Part shown: piece by piece, positions 1-13,123 of the stretch
Layout: each line of letters starts with the position of its first letter
Position numbering within the stretch: position 1 is the first letter of the stretch
Position numbers and translations under genes: made by a program
Source: [Phialemoniopsis] sp. UDSM-2020
Taxonomy: Eukaryota; Ascomycota; Sordariomycetes; Thyridiales; Thyridiaceae
DNA length: 64,000 nucleotides
Assembly (NCBI GenBank): GCA_018873225.1
Contig: JAEILZ010000009.1
Span: 673,501 to 737,500, forward strand
Direction: 5' to 3'
Notes under the pieces: model-generated
Database searches by the model: none
What the model saw: the letters and a program-made list of their open reading frames with translations, nothing else
What the model was told of the DNA's origin: nothing

Positions 1-400
1 TGCAACAAGTACCCGCCCAGGACCCAGCCATGATGAGGTGATATGAAACAGCTTATTGACCGAGCTTGCGGGTGTGGTGACGAGGTCGAGTAGCCTCGGG
101 ACGAAATAGAGAAAACAATGACGGCGCTCGCTTGCTAACAGGAAATGAGAGGAAAACAAACAAAGGAGACGGAGATTAATTTCGGGCCAAGATGAGTTGA
201 GTTCGTCGAGTGCCGCTCCGCTGATGCTGTGCCCAACGCCGTGAATGTGATGCTTCTCTATGCCGCTGTGCAAAACGCCGTACAGGGGTGGGTATATAGT
301 GTGACATGTAGCAATGGACCTCTCTCGCGACAGAGACCGGGATGATCTAGGAGGTTGTGACAACCGGGTAGCTTGTGCTAGTCGTGGCTGGCGGTGATTG
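1..400. other. left-edge non-coding stretch, 3' flank of first gene
   Basis: No credible coding sequence. It lies immediately downstream of the stop codon of the minus-strand gene ending at 401, so it probably holds that gene's 3' UTR and terminator. I see no RNA gene or repeat. Confidence 0.5.
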
Positions 401-1435
401 TCACATGGTGGTGGTGTACTCCTGATAGCGATCCCAGCCGAAGCCACCGTACCCGACGCCCACGCCGCACTGAGGCATCAGCATGCTCGGCAGGGGCAGC
501 GACGGGATGGGTGCTGTCACAACAGGCGACGACGCGTAGAAGAAGCCTGCTGTTGAGAAGGGCTGGCTATATGACGGGGTGGGTGAAGGAAGCTGAACCT
601 CCGTCATTGTCATGGTAGCCCACATGGAGGCGTTGCTCGAGTCGGCAGACGTTGATGTCACACTGGGGCTTGACGGCAGGACCCTCCATGCCTCTACAGG
701 CGCTGGGAGCGACGAGGTTGTCGCAGCCTGGGTCCACATGCTGGCATTGGCGGGAGAGCTGGGGAGAAGTGGCGGTTGGTGCACGACGTTGACGATCTTC
801 GGGGGCGGCGGTAGTAGCGGCTTGAGCAGGCCCATGATGTTGTTCTTGACCTCCTCGCTCTTTCCGCACAGCAGCTCGCCGGCGCCGTCCTCCTCTAGTC
901 CCTCGAGAGCGGATACATGAGCCCTGAAGACGAACTTGTTGATCGCCTGGACGAAGTCTTCGTGGAGCTTCTTGCACTGCTGTTCCTTTTCCGACCAGTC
1001 GTACGTGTTGGCCTTGGCGTTGACGCAGTGGATGTCCTTGTGGTACTCGATGAGCGACTCTATCGTATCCGGAGTCAGCTTGTATGCGACCTCGTTGCGC
1101 AAGACCATGTCGACATGGACAATGTAGGCCTCCACATGGATGAGCTGGTAGTTGAAGAGGGCCTCCACGAGCGGGTTGTTATCCTGCCTCAGGTCGGCAT
1201 CCGGCGCCTTGGCGAGCATCAGAGATGTGAGGGTCCATATGGCGTTTGTCGAGGAGAGGGTTTCCGTCAGACACCTCTGATGCTGGGGAACACTGTTGAG
1301 CGGGCGCTTGATCCGGTTGATGCGCTTCAACGTCTGGGTTAACCACGGCTCCACCTTGGATCCTAGAACAACATTGACAGAGGATGCTCTGGGAGCAAAC
1401 GCTGCTGCCGAGGCCGGGAGTAGTTGCGGAGGCAT
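401..1435 (-). CDS. hypothetical protein, 344 aa
   Basis: Single-exon gene from the ATG at 1435 to the stop at 401. I do not recognise the family. The first 220 residues or so look helical and charged, with no transmembrane segment. The rest is low complexity, rich in Ser, Pro and Thr, and ends in a Gly/Tyr-rich tail. The start was chosen because a strongly pyrimidine- and proline-biased stretch lies upstream. That stretch stays open in the same frame up to an ATG at 1879, which would give a 492-residue protein. The extra N-terminus is Ser/Pro-rich and looks like translated leader. The gene is divergent from its right neighbour across an unusually long gap, which could mean complex regulation. 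Function unknown; reality as a gene is likely because of the long ORF with ordered-looking composition. Confidence 0.65.
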   Translation of the reverse strand: MPPQLLPASAAAFAPRASSVNVVLGSKVEPWLTQTLKRINRIKRPLNSVPQHQRCLTETLSSTNAIWTLTSLMLAKAPDADLRQDNNPLVEALFNYQLIHVEAYIVHVDMVLRNEVAYKLTPDTIESLIEYHKDIHCVNAKANTYDWSEKEQQCKKLHEDFVQAINKFVFRAHVSALEGLEEDGAGELLCGKSEEVKNNIMGLLKPLLPPPPKIVNVVHQPPLLPSSPANASMWTQAATTSSLPAPVEAWRVLPSSPSVTSTSADSSNASMWATMTMTEVQLPSPTPSYSQPFSTAGFFYASSPVVTAPIPSLPLPSMLMPQCGVGVGYGGFGWDRYQEYTTTM

Positions 1436-4400
1436 GATGCCTTTGATTTCTTTTGAGAGGTGAGTAGGTGGGATGGAGTGGAGTGGAGACGATGAGGCGC
1501 TTGGCTTGGTGAGAGACCGGAGGGCTGGATATCGACGAGACGAGGGAGGAGGAAAGATGAATAATAATAAGGAAAACAAGTGACGGAGCTGGGCGGTCCC
1601 AAAACAAGGGAAATAGCTTGCACGCCTGCAACCGCAAATGGAAAAGAAGAGAAACGGAAGACGAGGTACTCGTGAAGAAGAAGAGGGAGGGTAAGAAATC
1701 GTAAGGGATGTCGGGAGGGTGGTGGGGGTGGTTATAAGGCCACTGTAAGCAGCCCCGAGGAAGGGAACCCACCTCCAGGACGGCGGGCTCACGACTATAG
1801 GGCAAGATGCGATGGAGGAGACTAGAGGGGGAGGTACTGTAGCATTCGGTATAGTGGTCAGGACGGCAAGGTCTGGCATGCAAGAGTAGGAGGAGCACCT
1901 AGTCTACGGAGTAGCTGCATGCAAGTCGGACGGGGGTGTGGTTGGAGGCGCCGGACTCTAAAGAGCGCATGCATGGGCATATGGGGCTTACGCCGTCGAT
2001 GGGCAGCACGCACTGGTACTGGCGGTACTCGACGTGCATATCCTACCAAACCTTGCCCTGTCTGTGTCGTTTAGTTATGACCAGATACTGGTACGTACAT
2101 CACACACCTGGCTGATAGAGTGGAGGAGGAGGAGGAGACCAGGGGACAAGAAAGAAAAGATACTTTGGATACCTACTTAGCTTCCAGCTCTCGTACGCCC
2201 GAGATCGCCATCAGAGAGGCCATGCATAGCGTGGGTGCAATACGCAGACCTGGTGGCTCAAGGTCAGGAAAAGAGCGCAGTTGCTGGTGATTCATTGGAG
2301 GCATTCGTGTCATTCATCCAGCAAACCGGGTCTGGTCTGCATATCGCATTGCCAGTATGTGGTCATTTGCAAGAGAAGTTGTGGCTTTTGGCAGACAATC
2401 CAGCTGGCCTGGGACAGCGACCTGCATTGGTGTAGGGCCGCGCAACCATCTCGATCAATACTTGGATGTAGGTTCCTATCGACTGAAGAGAAGGGAGAGA
2501 GGCCATGCTGCCAAGGCAGAGGCGACAAGCCGGGAACAACGTCTGCATGCAGTTGCGGTGCAGTACGAAACAAACTGTACCCGAGCATTCGTGTCTGTAG
2601 GTACGTAGTGCTGCTGCTGCTGTAGTGTGGATCGCCGGCGCAGAGAAAAAAAAAACCTTGGTCATGGGCACGGCACATGGAGAGCCGTTCGGAGCAGAAG
2701 CTCAAAAAAGAATAAAAAAAGGACAAAGACTTTGAGCCGGGGCAAAAAACAGCACAGGTACAGTACCAAAAGGATGGCTGTGCTCCGCGACGTGCATATG
2801 CTGGATGCTGAATGACAAGACTCTGGGGCGCCAGGGCAAATGGGAGACGTTGGGGACCACGGTAGAAGCATGGCTGGAGCCTGCGACCGCAGCTGAAAAT
2901 GGCTGCAGATGCCCGCAGGTTCTGGCCTCTTAGGCCCTGTGCAGCGCCACTGCCTATGTACTGCCATTCCCGGAAGTACCGGTACTCCCTGGCGAAGATC
3001 ACTAGGACAAAAGACGCACCATGCACGCTGTTCCTGGCAGGATCTGGGGAATGCACCGCTGGCCGGCCAGGATCAGAGGCCACATGATCTCGCGTACTCC
3101 GTCATACTCAAGTCTTTCACCGTGCTGCCTCTTTGCTTGCAAATGGACAATTATTCTCTGCTACCTAAATCGAAGACTTCGTCATGTATGTAGCGACCTC
3201 AATACTCAAGTGTGCGGAGAAACGTCGCTGGGACGAGAAGAAAACACCACATGCACCCCTGTCTAGACACCCTCCACCGGGCGGGGTCCCGATGACCGGC
3301 GCCAGACCACTTAGGACATGCTACACACCCTCTCTTCGCTACCGTCAGAACATGTCAAGATTGTCCTCCTTTCTATGGATCATGGAGTAGACTTAATCAG
3401 TTATCCAATGTGAGATAAAGCTGTATTAGTGGTCCTCGTTGTGAGATACTGTTGGGGCGTTGGATATTCGCGTATGCAGCTCTGTCTCGAAAAGAACAGT
3501 GTCGTAATATCCCTTCTTCACTTACACTTACAGCCCTTGTCGGTGTCATTGTCCAAGAAACCGAGATATCAGGGAAGGCAACGCTATCCAATGGCTGCAA
3601 AAAACCATAAGCCAATCAAAGATTGATTGTCCAATATAGATATGACTGTTTGATGCGTCTGAGGCGCCCTGCTCCATTGAATCTTTCGTGCGTCAATGCG
3701 ATGCAAGGTGCCCGCTTGCCGAGAACGCCAGAAGTCCAGAGATGGGCTGGTTTATGCCGACTATCTTCCCAGTTCTACGTTTTAGCAAACAAAACGAGAC
3801 CCACGCTTATGCAGGTGGGCAAGTTCGAAATGGTAGAGGTCTCGAGCCTTGACTTTCTCGGGCCATCTGGGGTGCCAATTCGCCTGTCATGATACTTGGT
3901 CTTCAGCCCGCAATCATACTTCAAGATTGCGGCTCCATGGCGGCCACCAGTGAAACACATACTCCTAGGAGCTGAAGCATGTTGCTAAATGACGATGGGC
4001 ATCGCAACAAGCATTCTCGCAAGCCCTCCTCAGACGCGACAAGCGACAAAGGTTGTCTTCTTCAGGGGCTCTTCTGAATAGACCCCTTGGCCCAAACCAC
4101 TGGTATGACCCGCTCACATCGCGGGCATTCCCTTCCTCGTTCCCGCAATCCACAAGTCGTTGGAGGAGAGCTAGACGCGTTGAAAAGGCGACTTCTGTCC
4201 TCCCACTGGACAGGACGCCGTCTCCATTCAGGGGCACGTTGGTAAGCTCGACAGTCTTGCGTATGGAGCAGTGTAACAGACCGGGCTATCCTGGACTGCC
4301 ACTGGCCCTGACGACTGGATCCTCCACGGAGCAGAGCCCACAAGAGTCGAACAGCAGCGACTGAAGGGCAGGACTAATGATCAACTGGCTCCATCATGTC

Positions 4401-7400
4401 TGGGGTTGAGGGGCGTCCAGTCAGGTTAGGGCGGCGCTGGACATTGCGCCGACCCAGGAGGAGGGGAGTGCGATGAGGAAAGGGAGGACAGACTTCCCAG
4501 AAAGGGATTCGGGACTGAGACCACGAGGGTAACCTAACTGGTTTGGAAAGCATCAAGCTCTTGGATAAAGAGGATGAGGGTTGGGACGAGAATGAATGTC
4601 GACCTGTAGATGAGTTGTTGCGAGCTGAGGCCCCTGCTAGCGTCGAAACGGTGAAGAGGTGAGAAGGCACTTCTAGAGTCCCATTGGCCGGCCGTTTTCT
4701 CACCTAATTCTCAGGCAATGGGCGAGGCCAATTATTGGAAATTTGTGATTGGTCAAAATTCAATCCTGGTTTCCTGAAATGGGGTGGTGGGCAGCACGAT
4801 CCAACCTCTACCGTCCGGGAGGATGGCTAGATGGCTGAGAACGAAGCAGAAACCTACTTGAGGCTAGCTGTCTCTTACACGGAGAGATCAGCAAAGGGGC
4901 TAGATCGATGATGGCTCAGGAGTCATCCATAAGGGGTAGCTGGAAAAGGAAGAGATGCCTTCTAAGCGAGGTGCTTCCTCCAGGCCCGCCTGCTCTGTCA
5001 CAGACGCAGCAAGCCAGATGCCCAGACGCGCTTGCGGGCAGACATGGTCTCAAGCCGATATCAGGTCATCACGGGAATTATCTGGGCCAATATCGGCTTA
5101 CAGATTGACAGACCAATCCTACCTGCAGTATCGGTAGTTGCTCGGCGCTGCTCGAACACTGCCGAGGGTTTCGGACACAGTTTTTCCTGTCACTATCTGT
5201 CGAGAAGCTGCTGTGCTCGCCGACATCGCCGGTCTCGTGTCGTGAGTCAATTAATGGGATTCGGATATATGGCATGACTACCGAGCAAAGAGGAAGGGTT
5301 TCGGGCCTAGCAGGCGCTTATTTGTGGCACTCCCGGGATGTCGGGCAAGGCACGTACCGCGACGGTTGAATCAAGTGCTAGCAACATCGACAGATTGCAG
5401 CTAAAGTAGAGTTTCGGCGGACTAACCTTTTCTAAAAATGGTCGTCTAAGTGGTGGATTGGGGTCTTTTCTGGCTCCCGCAAAGTTCAATCCACGGAATC
5501 CCTCTTGCAAGGGATGACAAGCCGTCATGCATCGCGCCGAATCTCTGCGCCGACCAGGCCAATACTCGCCGTCGCTTTTCGAACCTCGTGACCGCTTTCC
5601 AGCCGAACCCTGAATCATTCCTGTGGTCACATGAGCATCACGGCCGCTTCCCTCGCATGTCTGTGGCTTCAGGCGGCACGGCCTGGCTCGTGTGAGTGGC
5701 CGTCGGCTTGCAGCTGTCACGTTTCAGCAACAAGCCCGGCTTGCTCTGGGGACGATCGGCAGCACTGACGGGCAGGCTCCAGGGTTTCTTCTCCGAGAAT
5801 TGGCCCGTCGGCCAGGGTCTGGAGGAGACCTACTTTGCGCATATGGCCATGCATGCGCCGCGTGCCCAGTCAGAGCTTGCACCAGGACACTACATCCCTC
5901 CTGCCGAGACCTGAGTGTCATGGCAGGAGACTCTCGTACTCAATTAGGAACAGTGGTGGATAGTACTCCGGAGAGAGAGCACATCCTTCGTGAAGGTGGT
6001 AGAGAACGGCGGCTAAGACCTTGTCAGGGTGCACATCCAACGCGTCATCTCTGCCCCGTCACCGCAACTCTGATACCCTTCTCTCGAGATTGTGACGTGG
6101 TAGACGGGCTAGAGGTAAGTATAGTGACCTGAGGGACAGACCGCCGCTAGAAAAAGCCCAGTACCAAGTTGACATGTCCTGTTACCTCAAAGAAGCAAGG
6201 ATTCCGGGGTGCGATTGCGATACCTACCTCTGCCTCGGCAGCGAAGCCGAAGCAGCCACACCTGGGGCTGGGTCGTGGGGGGAATTGAGGCGACTCCGAT
6301 CTTTGCTCTGCTCACAAGGATCAACGTGTGGCGCAGTGCCACGCTTTTCGCTTTCGGGCTTTTCCAGAATGAGGCATGAGTCCTTAAAACCGGTATTATT
6401 GACACTCGGTTCGGCATGTACACCTCAGGGGTTTGGGGATCGATAGGCCGACAGCCATCTTTCAATGTGGAGGGAGATTTTCTTGATCAAGGCGACAAGG
6501 GCGATGACACCCTTGAGAAGCTGAAATGGTGGCATTGAATCAAGGTTTGCATCTTGCCTAAAGAGTTTTGACCCCCTTCTTTTGGAGTCTGTGGATGTCC
6601 AGATACGGTAGAACAAACAGTGGGCCTCTCCGTCTGCACGGATCTTCCCTTGCGCCAAGGAAGGGTTTTCTCTGCTGAGGCTGTGCAGGCAAGCCCCACG
6701 ATCAATCTTTAAACCACCCACCCGGACCGAGCGACAGACCTTGCCTGAGCGAGTGGATGATGCGCTGGACCGTTGAGGCGAAAGTGCCTATTTTCGTACC
6801 AAATCCTCGGTTCCGTCGATGGTCCACCAAAGGGACAACGCATGCGTTGGCAGATTTCGCCTTTAGGGCTAGGATCCCCTGGGGATTACGAAGTTGGGTC
6901 TGTGGCCAATTCTGCAGGCGGTTTTGGCCCTGCAGGCGAGTGGGGCCGAGATGCTTTAGTAGATAGTTTTGGCCACTTCAGAGACCTTTGGCTCTGGGAG
7001 GCAGCCCATACTGAAGAAGCTAGGGGAAGCGTTACCCCAAGGGTCTTGAGAGCAAAATTGTCGGCACTGACAGAAGAGAAGGATGTTGAGTCCAGAGGAT
7101 CACAGACCAAGCTCTGCAGATCAGGTACCAGTGGAGCAAAGTCGCATGGCACCTTTTGAGGTGGAATAGCAGCCGAATTAAGAAGATGGTGAGAGGGAAA
7201 TGCTGAGAGTAAGCAGCAGCTCAGCCGCAACCAGACTCATTTGGTTTCCTCCCAATTGTTGAAACAGACAATCGAGGTGGTAGTGCCACGAGTTGGTAAT
7301 TCATTAGCAGGAGTCAGAAGTTTAAATTTTGATATCTTTCGTTGTCACTTGAGAACGGTAAATGTGCGTGTCCTAGCGTATGGACTGCGGTTTACGGGCG

Positions 7401-7944
7401 GCATTTGATTCGGCTCGGACAGAATTCAGGATGCACTGCTCTAGATGAAGGCAATGGCGTTGCGCTCTTGTACTACAATACAAAAGCCAAGAAAATAAGG
7501 AACATCATGTATTTCAACTGCTCAATTGTGTAGGCAGGTAAAAGAGATAGTTGTGAGTTGTCTCGAGTTTCCAAGTTGGCATATGTAAGTGAGCAGTTTT
7601 GAAGATGTCTTAGCGCCTCAGTGCACCTCACAGTGGATGTCAGCACCGCAATCTGGGGAATTTGTGGGGGCCAATTGCCCAGAGCTTTGGTAGCGCCGCC
7701 TGTCGACGTCACACACGTCGCCTAAATCAGTCGCAATTTCGCAGCCTTTCCAACAGGTCGCAGCCGCGTCAAAGCTCCCCCACCTGTCTCATCAACGTCA
7801 AAGCGAGCATCACGACAAATAATTCCTAAAGTAATTGATCGCATCCTCTATGTCCTACCAACAGCCTATGAATTCAGCAATCCGAGCCTAATATCAGTCT
7901 TGCTACTTTTGTGAGCCACTGAGCTCTATCAATTCTTGGCCGCA
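1436..7944. other. 6.5 kb gene-free divergent intergenic region
   Basis: Between the minus-strand start at 1435 and the plus-strand start at 7945 there are only short overlapping ORFs on both strands, up to about 257 codons (2310-3083 minus). None has a recognisable domain, and none can be joined into a plausible exon chain by eye. Base composition is unremarkable and not strongly AT-rich, so it does not look like a heavily RIP-mutated transposon. A GGA-rich tract lies near 2120-2140. I see no convincing tRNA, LTR or terminal inverted repeat. It may hold long leaders, a non-coding RNA, or decayed sequence. Confidence 0.5.
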
Positions 7945-10900
7945 ATGGCGGACGCGGCAGCGAGTCCGGCGCCTCCGAAAGCTGCACCCCCCAGTACCCC
8001 GTCCGCTCCGGCCTCCTCGAGCCAGGCTCGTCCTTCCTTTGCGGTAGGTCTCAGCGAGGCCGCCCTCGACTCGCCGACATTTCGCGCTACTGCCTCCCAT
8101 TTCGCCGAGCAGGTCGATGGAATCGAACGATGGCTAGAGGGTTACGTCAAGAGCCAATCCAAGCTCGTCCACGACCTTCTCGCTCTCGAGGAGACGATCA
8201 ACACCTTTCTCTCCAAGAGCATACCTACGGCTACTGTTGCAGACGGTGTGATTGACAATGATTATACCCTGTTGGCATTGAAACGCGTTGGCGATGGGTC
8301 GCGCGAGTGGTGGACTCACATCCTTAGCACGGTGCGGCGCATGGACACCATCAGCCTCGACCCTATCCGGCACCTCCTCAACGGGGAGCTTCGCACGTTT
8401 AAGGACGCTCGAAAGACCCTGGAGCAGGCTCAGAAGAACTTCGACACTACTCTGGCTCGATACGTGGGGCAGTCAAAGACGAAAGAGGCATCGGCGCTTC
8501 GCGAAGATGCTTTCGCCGTGTACGAGGCCAGAAAGGCATACCTCAAGGCATCGATGGACTTCTGCCAGATGGCGCCGCAGCTGCGTTACAGTCTAGACAA
8601 GCTTCTGGTTCGTGTCTCGGCTGATTTTTGGCGCGAGATGAAACGCTCTCGGGACAGCGCAAACAGCTACGCCAAATGGGGCGACGAGATGGAGCGCGTC
8701 CGTGGATGGGCAAAGGATTTGGAGTCGACAGAAGGTTCTCTCAGGCGCGAACTTCAGATCTCTAGACGGGAAGTTGGTGAGACTACTCTGGCGACTTTCA
8801 AACCGTCTCGCGAGCTGGACGACTACAGTGTTTCCACGGTGCCGTTCCTGGGCTCTAGAGGACCGATGAACATGCGGACTAAGGACCAGGACTCGGTCAT
8901 CTCGGAAAAGCAGGGCTGGCTCTTCTTACGCACAATTTCGGGAAAGCCGGCCCGAGTCGCATGGGTCCGTCGATGGTATTACTGTCGCGATGGCATCTTC
9001 GGCTGGCTTGTTCAGTCCGGACAAGGCGTCCTCCAAGGCGACGAGATCGGCGTTCTTCTGTGTAGCGCCAAGCCGGCTGTTCAGGAGGAGCGCCGTTTCT
9101 GCTTCGAGATCAAGACCAAGAGCCAAACTTTGCTATTACAGGCCGAGACCCAAGCTCAGCTGACCGAATGGCTCGAGGTCTTTGAGGTCGCAAAGAAGCA
9201 GGCATTTGAGGCCAGCATGGGTCGAGACACGCCCTCTGCGGCTGGCGTCGACCCCGCCTTTGCTATCACGCCGCCTGTCGTTCCTGAATTCTCGGCAAAG
9301 TCTCTAGACAGCCAGCTTGGTCTGGGCGGTGACGATGCTGCGGCTGGCCCTGAAAGAACGGGTACCCTCCCCGTGCCTGGCAACGACCCTGCCCACATGT
9401 CTCGTTCTAGTTTTGACGCTCCACTCAACCCTCCGAGACGCTCTATCACAACAGCCCTCGTACGAGAAGAGGGTGAGAGTAGCAGAGAACACGCCGCGCG
9501 TATCATGCAAAAGCTGGATCTTCACCGCAAAGGCGAAGCTCCTCCACAGCAAGCCTCTGGGGGTATAGCAAGCCTTATCACGGCTAGCCACAATCTCCTG
9601 CCTGGCTATATGATTCAAAATACGTCGGCGACGCAGCTGCCACGATCCGCAACATTCTCTCAAATTCCTGCAGCTCCAGGACTCCCTCTAGGTGAAGTCC
9701 GTCGCAGCAACCTGGCGCCGGTGACATTGGCCAAACCTCCTGCGCCGACCGGGCTGAGTAAGGCTGCAGTACTTACAAGCGGCGAACTTGGACTGGGCGG
9801 TACGGATTCAACCCACACCTTGCCCACCGCAATTATGGCAAACTATTGGGGCAGTAATCTCTGGAGTGCTGCATATACGCCAAGAATGGAGACGATACCG
9901 ACTCCGGCTCCTAATGACGACGACCCATTCCTACAGACCGCCATGCCGCTTGGCTCGCCTACAAATGGCCAGGCGTCTAGATCTCCCAACAGCACTCACC
10001 GAAAGACGTTCAGCGCAGATGTCAAAATCATACCGCCTAAAATCCTAGAAAAGACTATCACGGAGACGTTCCCACGTGGCTATCCAGCCGAACTTAGAGC
10101 CCAGCTTGCGCAGTTCCGACTCTTGTTCCCTTCGGTACCCCTGGACGAGAAGCTTGTTCTTGTCTTCCGCGCCGCCTGGACGAGCTCGACAGAGGCTTCA
10201 TCGACGGGTGGATTGGTTGGCAGTGGGCGGGTGTATATCACACCAGACAACATTTACTTCTATGGCCAGCAGATGGGCCTCATCACGGCATACTCCTTCA
10301 GCCTGGACATAATCTCTGAAGTCACGGCTGCGCCAGGCAAGGACTGCGACTACATTTACCTACATCTCAACCAGGACACGAACGAGACTGGCTTCAAGAG
10401 GATAACGCTCAAGACTTTCCTGGATGACCTGTCCCTTCTGCACGCGAGGCTCAATCTTCTGATCGATGACCTCCAAGCAGAAGAGCCCATGGATCTCCCC
10501 GATATTATTGATGCCCTGATCAACCTGGCAAATGACGACAGGGAGATTAAGAGCCCGGGCGCAGACAGCTGGGGAGAAGGATCCGGCAACGATTCGCCGG
10601 ACGAGCAGACACCTGTGCCGGGCAGAGCTATCAGCAGACGTGACTACAGCGAGTCCAGGCCAGGACGGGTTGCCCGCAGACTCGTGCCCAAATTTCAGCT
10701 TCCTATCCATCCGGTCGTGTACGAGCCAGAGGACATGCGGGATGCGGATGCCGAGCGCCACTTTGAGATTAGTGCCAAGGCGTGCTTCCACGTACTATTT
10801 GGTGACAAGTCCTTCATCTTCCCCAAGCTATACTTTGAACGTCGGGCCAAGGAGATTGCTCAAGGGCCCTGGGAGCTCGTGGACCACGGCAAGATGAAGC

Positions 10901-12244
10901 GCATCTTCAAATTCAAGGTCGACTTCGCAGATCTACTGGGCCGCAAGAAGCTCATGGACATTAGCGACAGGCAGAACATTGATGTCTTTAGTGACCATGT
11001 TACTTACGTGGTCACTCATCACGGCACGCCCTGGCATCTGCCACACTCACAGGACTTCAAGATTGTCTGCAAGATTGTCATCACACATATAGCCAAGTCC
11101 AAGTGCAAGCTGGCCATTTACAACAGGATCGAGTGGACAAAACCACCCGCATTCTCCAAGAACATCATCGAGCGACAGGCTCTCAATGATGCTCGTCGAA
11201 ATGCAGAGGAACTCGCTGAAGTTGCCACGGATCAGGTCCGGAAGCTCGGCCCTCACAGCAGGACCAAGCGGGCGATCCAGGTCTATGGCAATCTGGGCCA
11301 GCAAACGCAGACCGTGGTGTTCACGCCCGGAGAGACCGACCCGGTCAAGAAGACGCAGGTCAAGCAGAGGACCTTGACCGACATGGTGTCCGAGACCGTC
11401 TTTAGTTTTGCGGAGAGCGTAGCGTCGAGCTTGATGATGTGGACGTTTGCCGGTGTCAAGAAGCTGTACGACGTTGTCACCGCGCAGCGCATCATCCTGG
11501 TCATACTTGCGCTGAGTGTCTTTACCAACCTCCTCTTCAGCTCGCGCGAGACGTCGACGTGGTGGACGGAGAGGAGGGCGGCCAGCTTCATGAGCCGGAT
11601 AGGTGTCGGCCCCAACGTCGCGATGAGCAAGTCTATCTACATTGCAGACCTGGAGGAAGCAGCTCAACGGTCAGGACTGCCGGCTCGCAGAACACCCAGG
11701 GATAGTCCATGGTAAGCGCTGATACGGCCACGGTCACATGGAGTGACGCCGGCTAACAATCTTCCCCAGCTACGATACATTCTGCAACATTGTCAACACA
11801 ACAGACATCGACGCGCCGTACGAGGACGCCGGTGACCTCCTGTCGACCGCGTCGAGCAGGGCAGCAGCGAAGCGGCTCAGGCGCACCCGGCAGAAGCTCG
11901 GCTCGTACAGACACGACCTGCTCGTGGCGATGCGCGTCGTCAACAGCATCGAGCGCGAGATGGTGCAGTCGGAGTGGGAGAACTGGCTGACGGACGAGAT
12001 GCTCCGGTGCGACCAGGTGAAGGGCATGCTGCAGCAACACCAGCAACAGCAAGGAGGAGGCGGGAAGAAGGACAAGGCGGCCGCGGAGGTGTCCAAGGGG
12101 CCGCAGAAGGTGATGCGGCCGCTGGACGAGGCGAGGGTGGGTAGCCTGAGGAAGTGGCACGACGAGTACTGCGGGAGCTGCCGCGCTGATCAGCGGGATC
12201 TGGAGGGGCATCGATTGGAGCATAGGACAACCATGATGGGCTGA
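7945..12244 (+). CDS. SIP3: SIP3/LAM1-LAM3-type sterol-transfer protein (BAR, PH, GRAM, VASt, TM)
   Basis: Two exons, 7945-11711 and 11770-12244, give 1413 aa. The intron has GTAAGC, a CTAAC branch and CCCCAG. Domains in order: a BAR-like helical region (about 30-260); a PH domain (about 318-418, starting with the EKQGWLF strand); a disordered Ser/Pro linker; a GRAM-like domain (about 716-843); a VASt/START-like domain (about 934-1092); one transmembrane helix (about 1181-1199); and a basic C-terminal tail. This order is diagnostic of the Lam/Ysp family. Those proteins sit in the ER at contacts with the plasma membrane and move sterol; the old 'transcription factor SIP3' label in databases refers to the same family. 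A TTG lies three codons upstream in frame, but the ATG at 7945 is the better start. Without splicing, the frame stops right after the exon 1 donor, which supports the second exon. The family call is firm; assignment to the LAM1 or LAM3 subtype is not. Confidence 0.93.
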
Positions 12245-13123
12245 TAGCACATAGACTTTTTTGATAGGAAAGAGGGTTCTGTAATACAATATTGTATAGT
12301 CTACGTTCGCTCAGGAGTTGCAATACATGAAACTGAGTGGCCTGTACGTTCTAGTTTGCCTACCACCTACACGGTCAGTCTGGAGATTCTTGGAGATGAC
12401 TGGGCTGAGATCGTCACTTTGAAGCCTTCTAGAAAACAACCAAAAGTCTCACTAGAGCTTGGCTAAACTGGTGCTAAACACATAGCGTCGAGTGTCAGTG
12501 CCATAAGCACTGTAAATCTGCTGTCGGCCCCCACTGACGTCGCGTGCTTTTGGAGCCCATCAGAGGCCGTTGACAGAAGCTTCCAGGCCCCTGGCGGGGG
12601 ATGACGTCAACGACATCAACCCCCCGACCCGACCATACCGGAGTTGTGACACCGCGAAGCACAAGAGGCAACGGATATGACGGAAACGGGCAAGTAAATG
12701 CCTGTCCCTCTTAGTGATACAGAAAGCAGAATAGTAGCATCATCATCATCATCGTCGCCAATTGAGATCCTTCCCTGTTTTCGGACCTGCTTATCCAAGA
12801 GGACCGACCCTTTTCTTGCAGTGCTTTGTGGTAATACCATGGGTAGTTAGGACCCTCGACACGCGAGCTACCTTGCCTTGCACTTTGACAAAGCACATAC
12901 CCTCTCAAACACCTAGATTTGCCTTCCCGCCTGAGCCTCATATCAGAATATCCTTCTTCTTAAGTCGCACGCGACCGTTATCAGACGAGCCAAGATCATA
13001 CAGAGACGTCTTGGCTGCAATACCATCCCGCTAGACATCTTACATAAGACCGACGAGGGCGCACCCTTTAACCCAACCCCGAGAACCCTCTGCGGCTCCT
13101 CGATACGACCAGCCCACTCAACC
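12245..13123. other. intergenic region with a (CAT)n microsatellite
   Basis: About 880 bp between two tandem plus-strand genes: the 3' flank of the SIP3-like gene, then the promoter and leader of the DUF3074 gene. A short CAT trinucleotide run lies at about 12738-12753. No gene seen. Confidence 0.5.

Noticed and set aside
2310..3083. 257-codon minus ORF in the 6.5 kb gap
   Set aside because: No domain, Cys/Ser/Arg/Gln-biased composition, overlaps several other chance ORFs.
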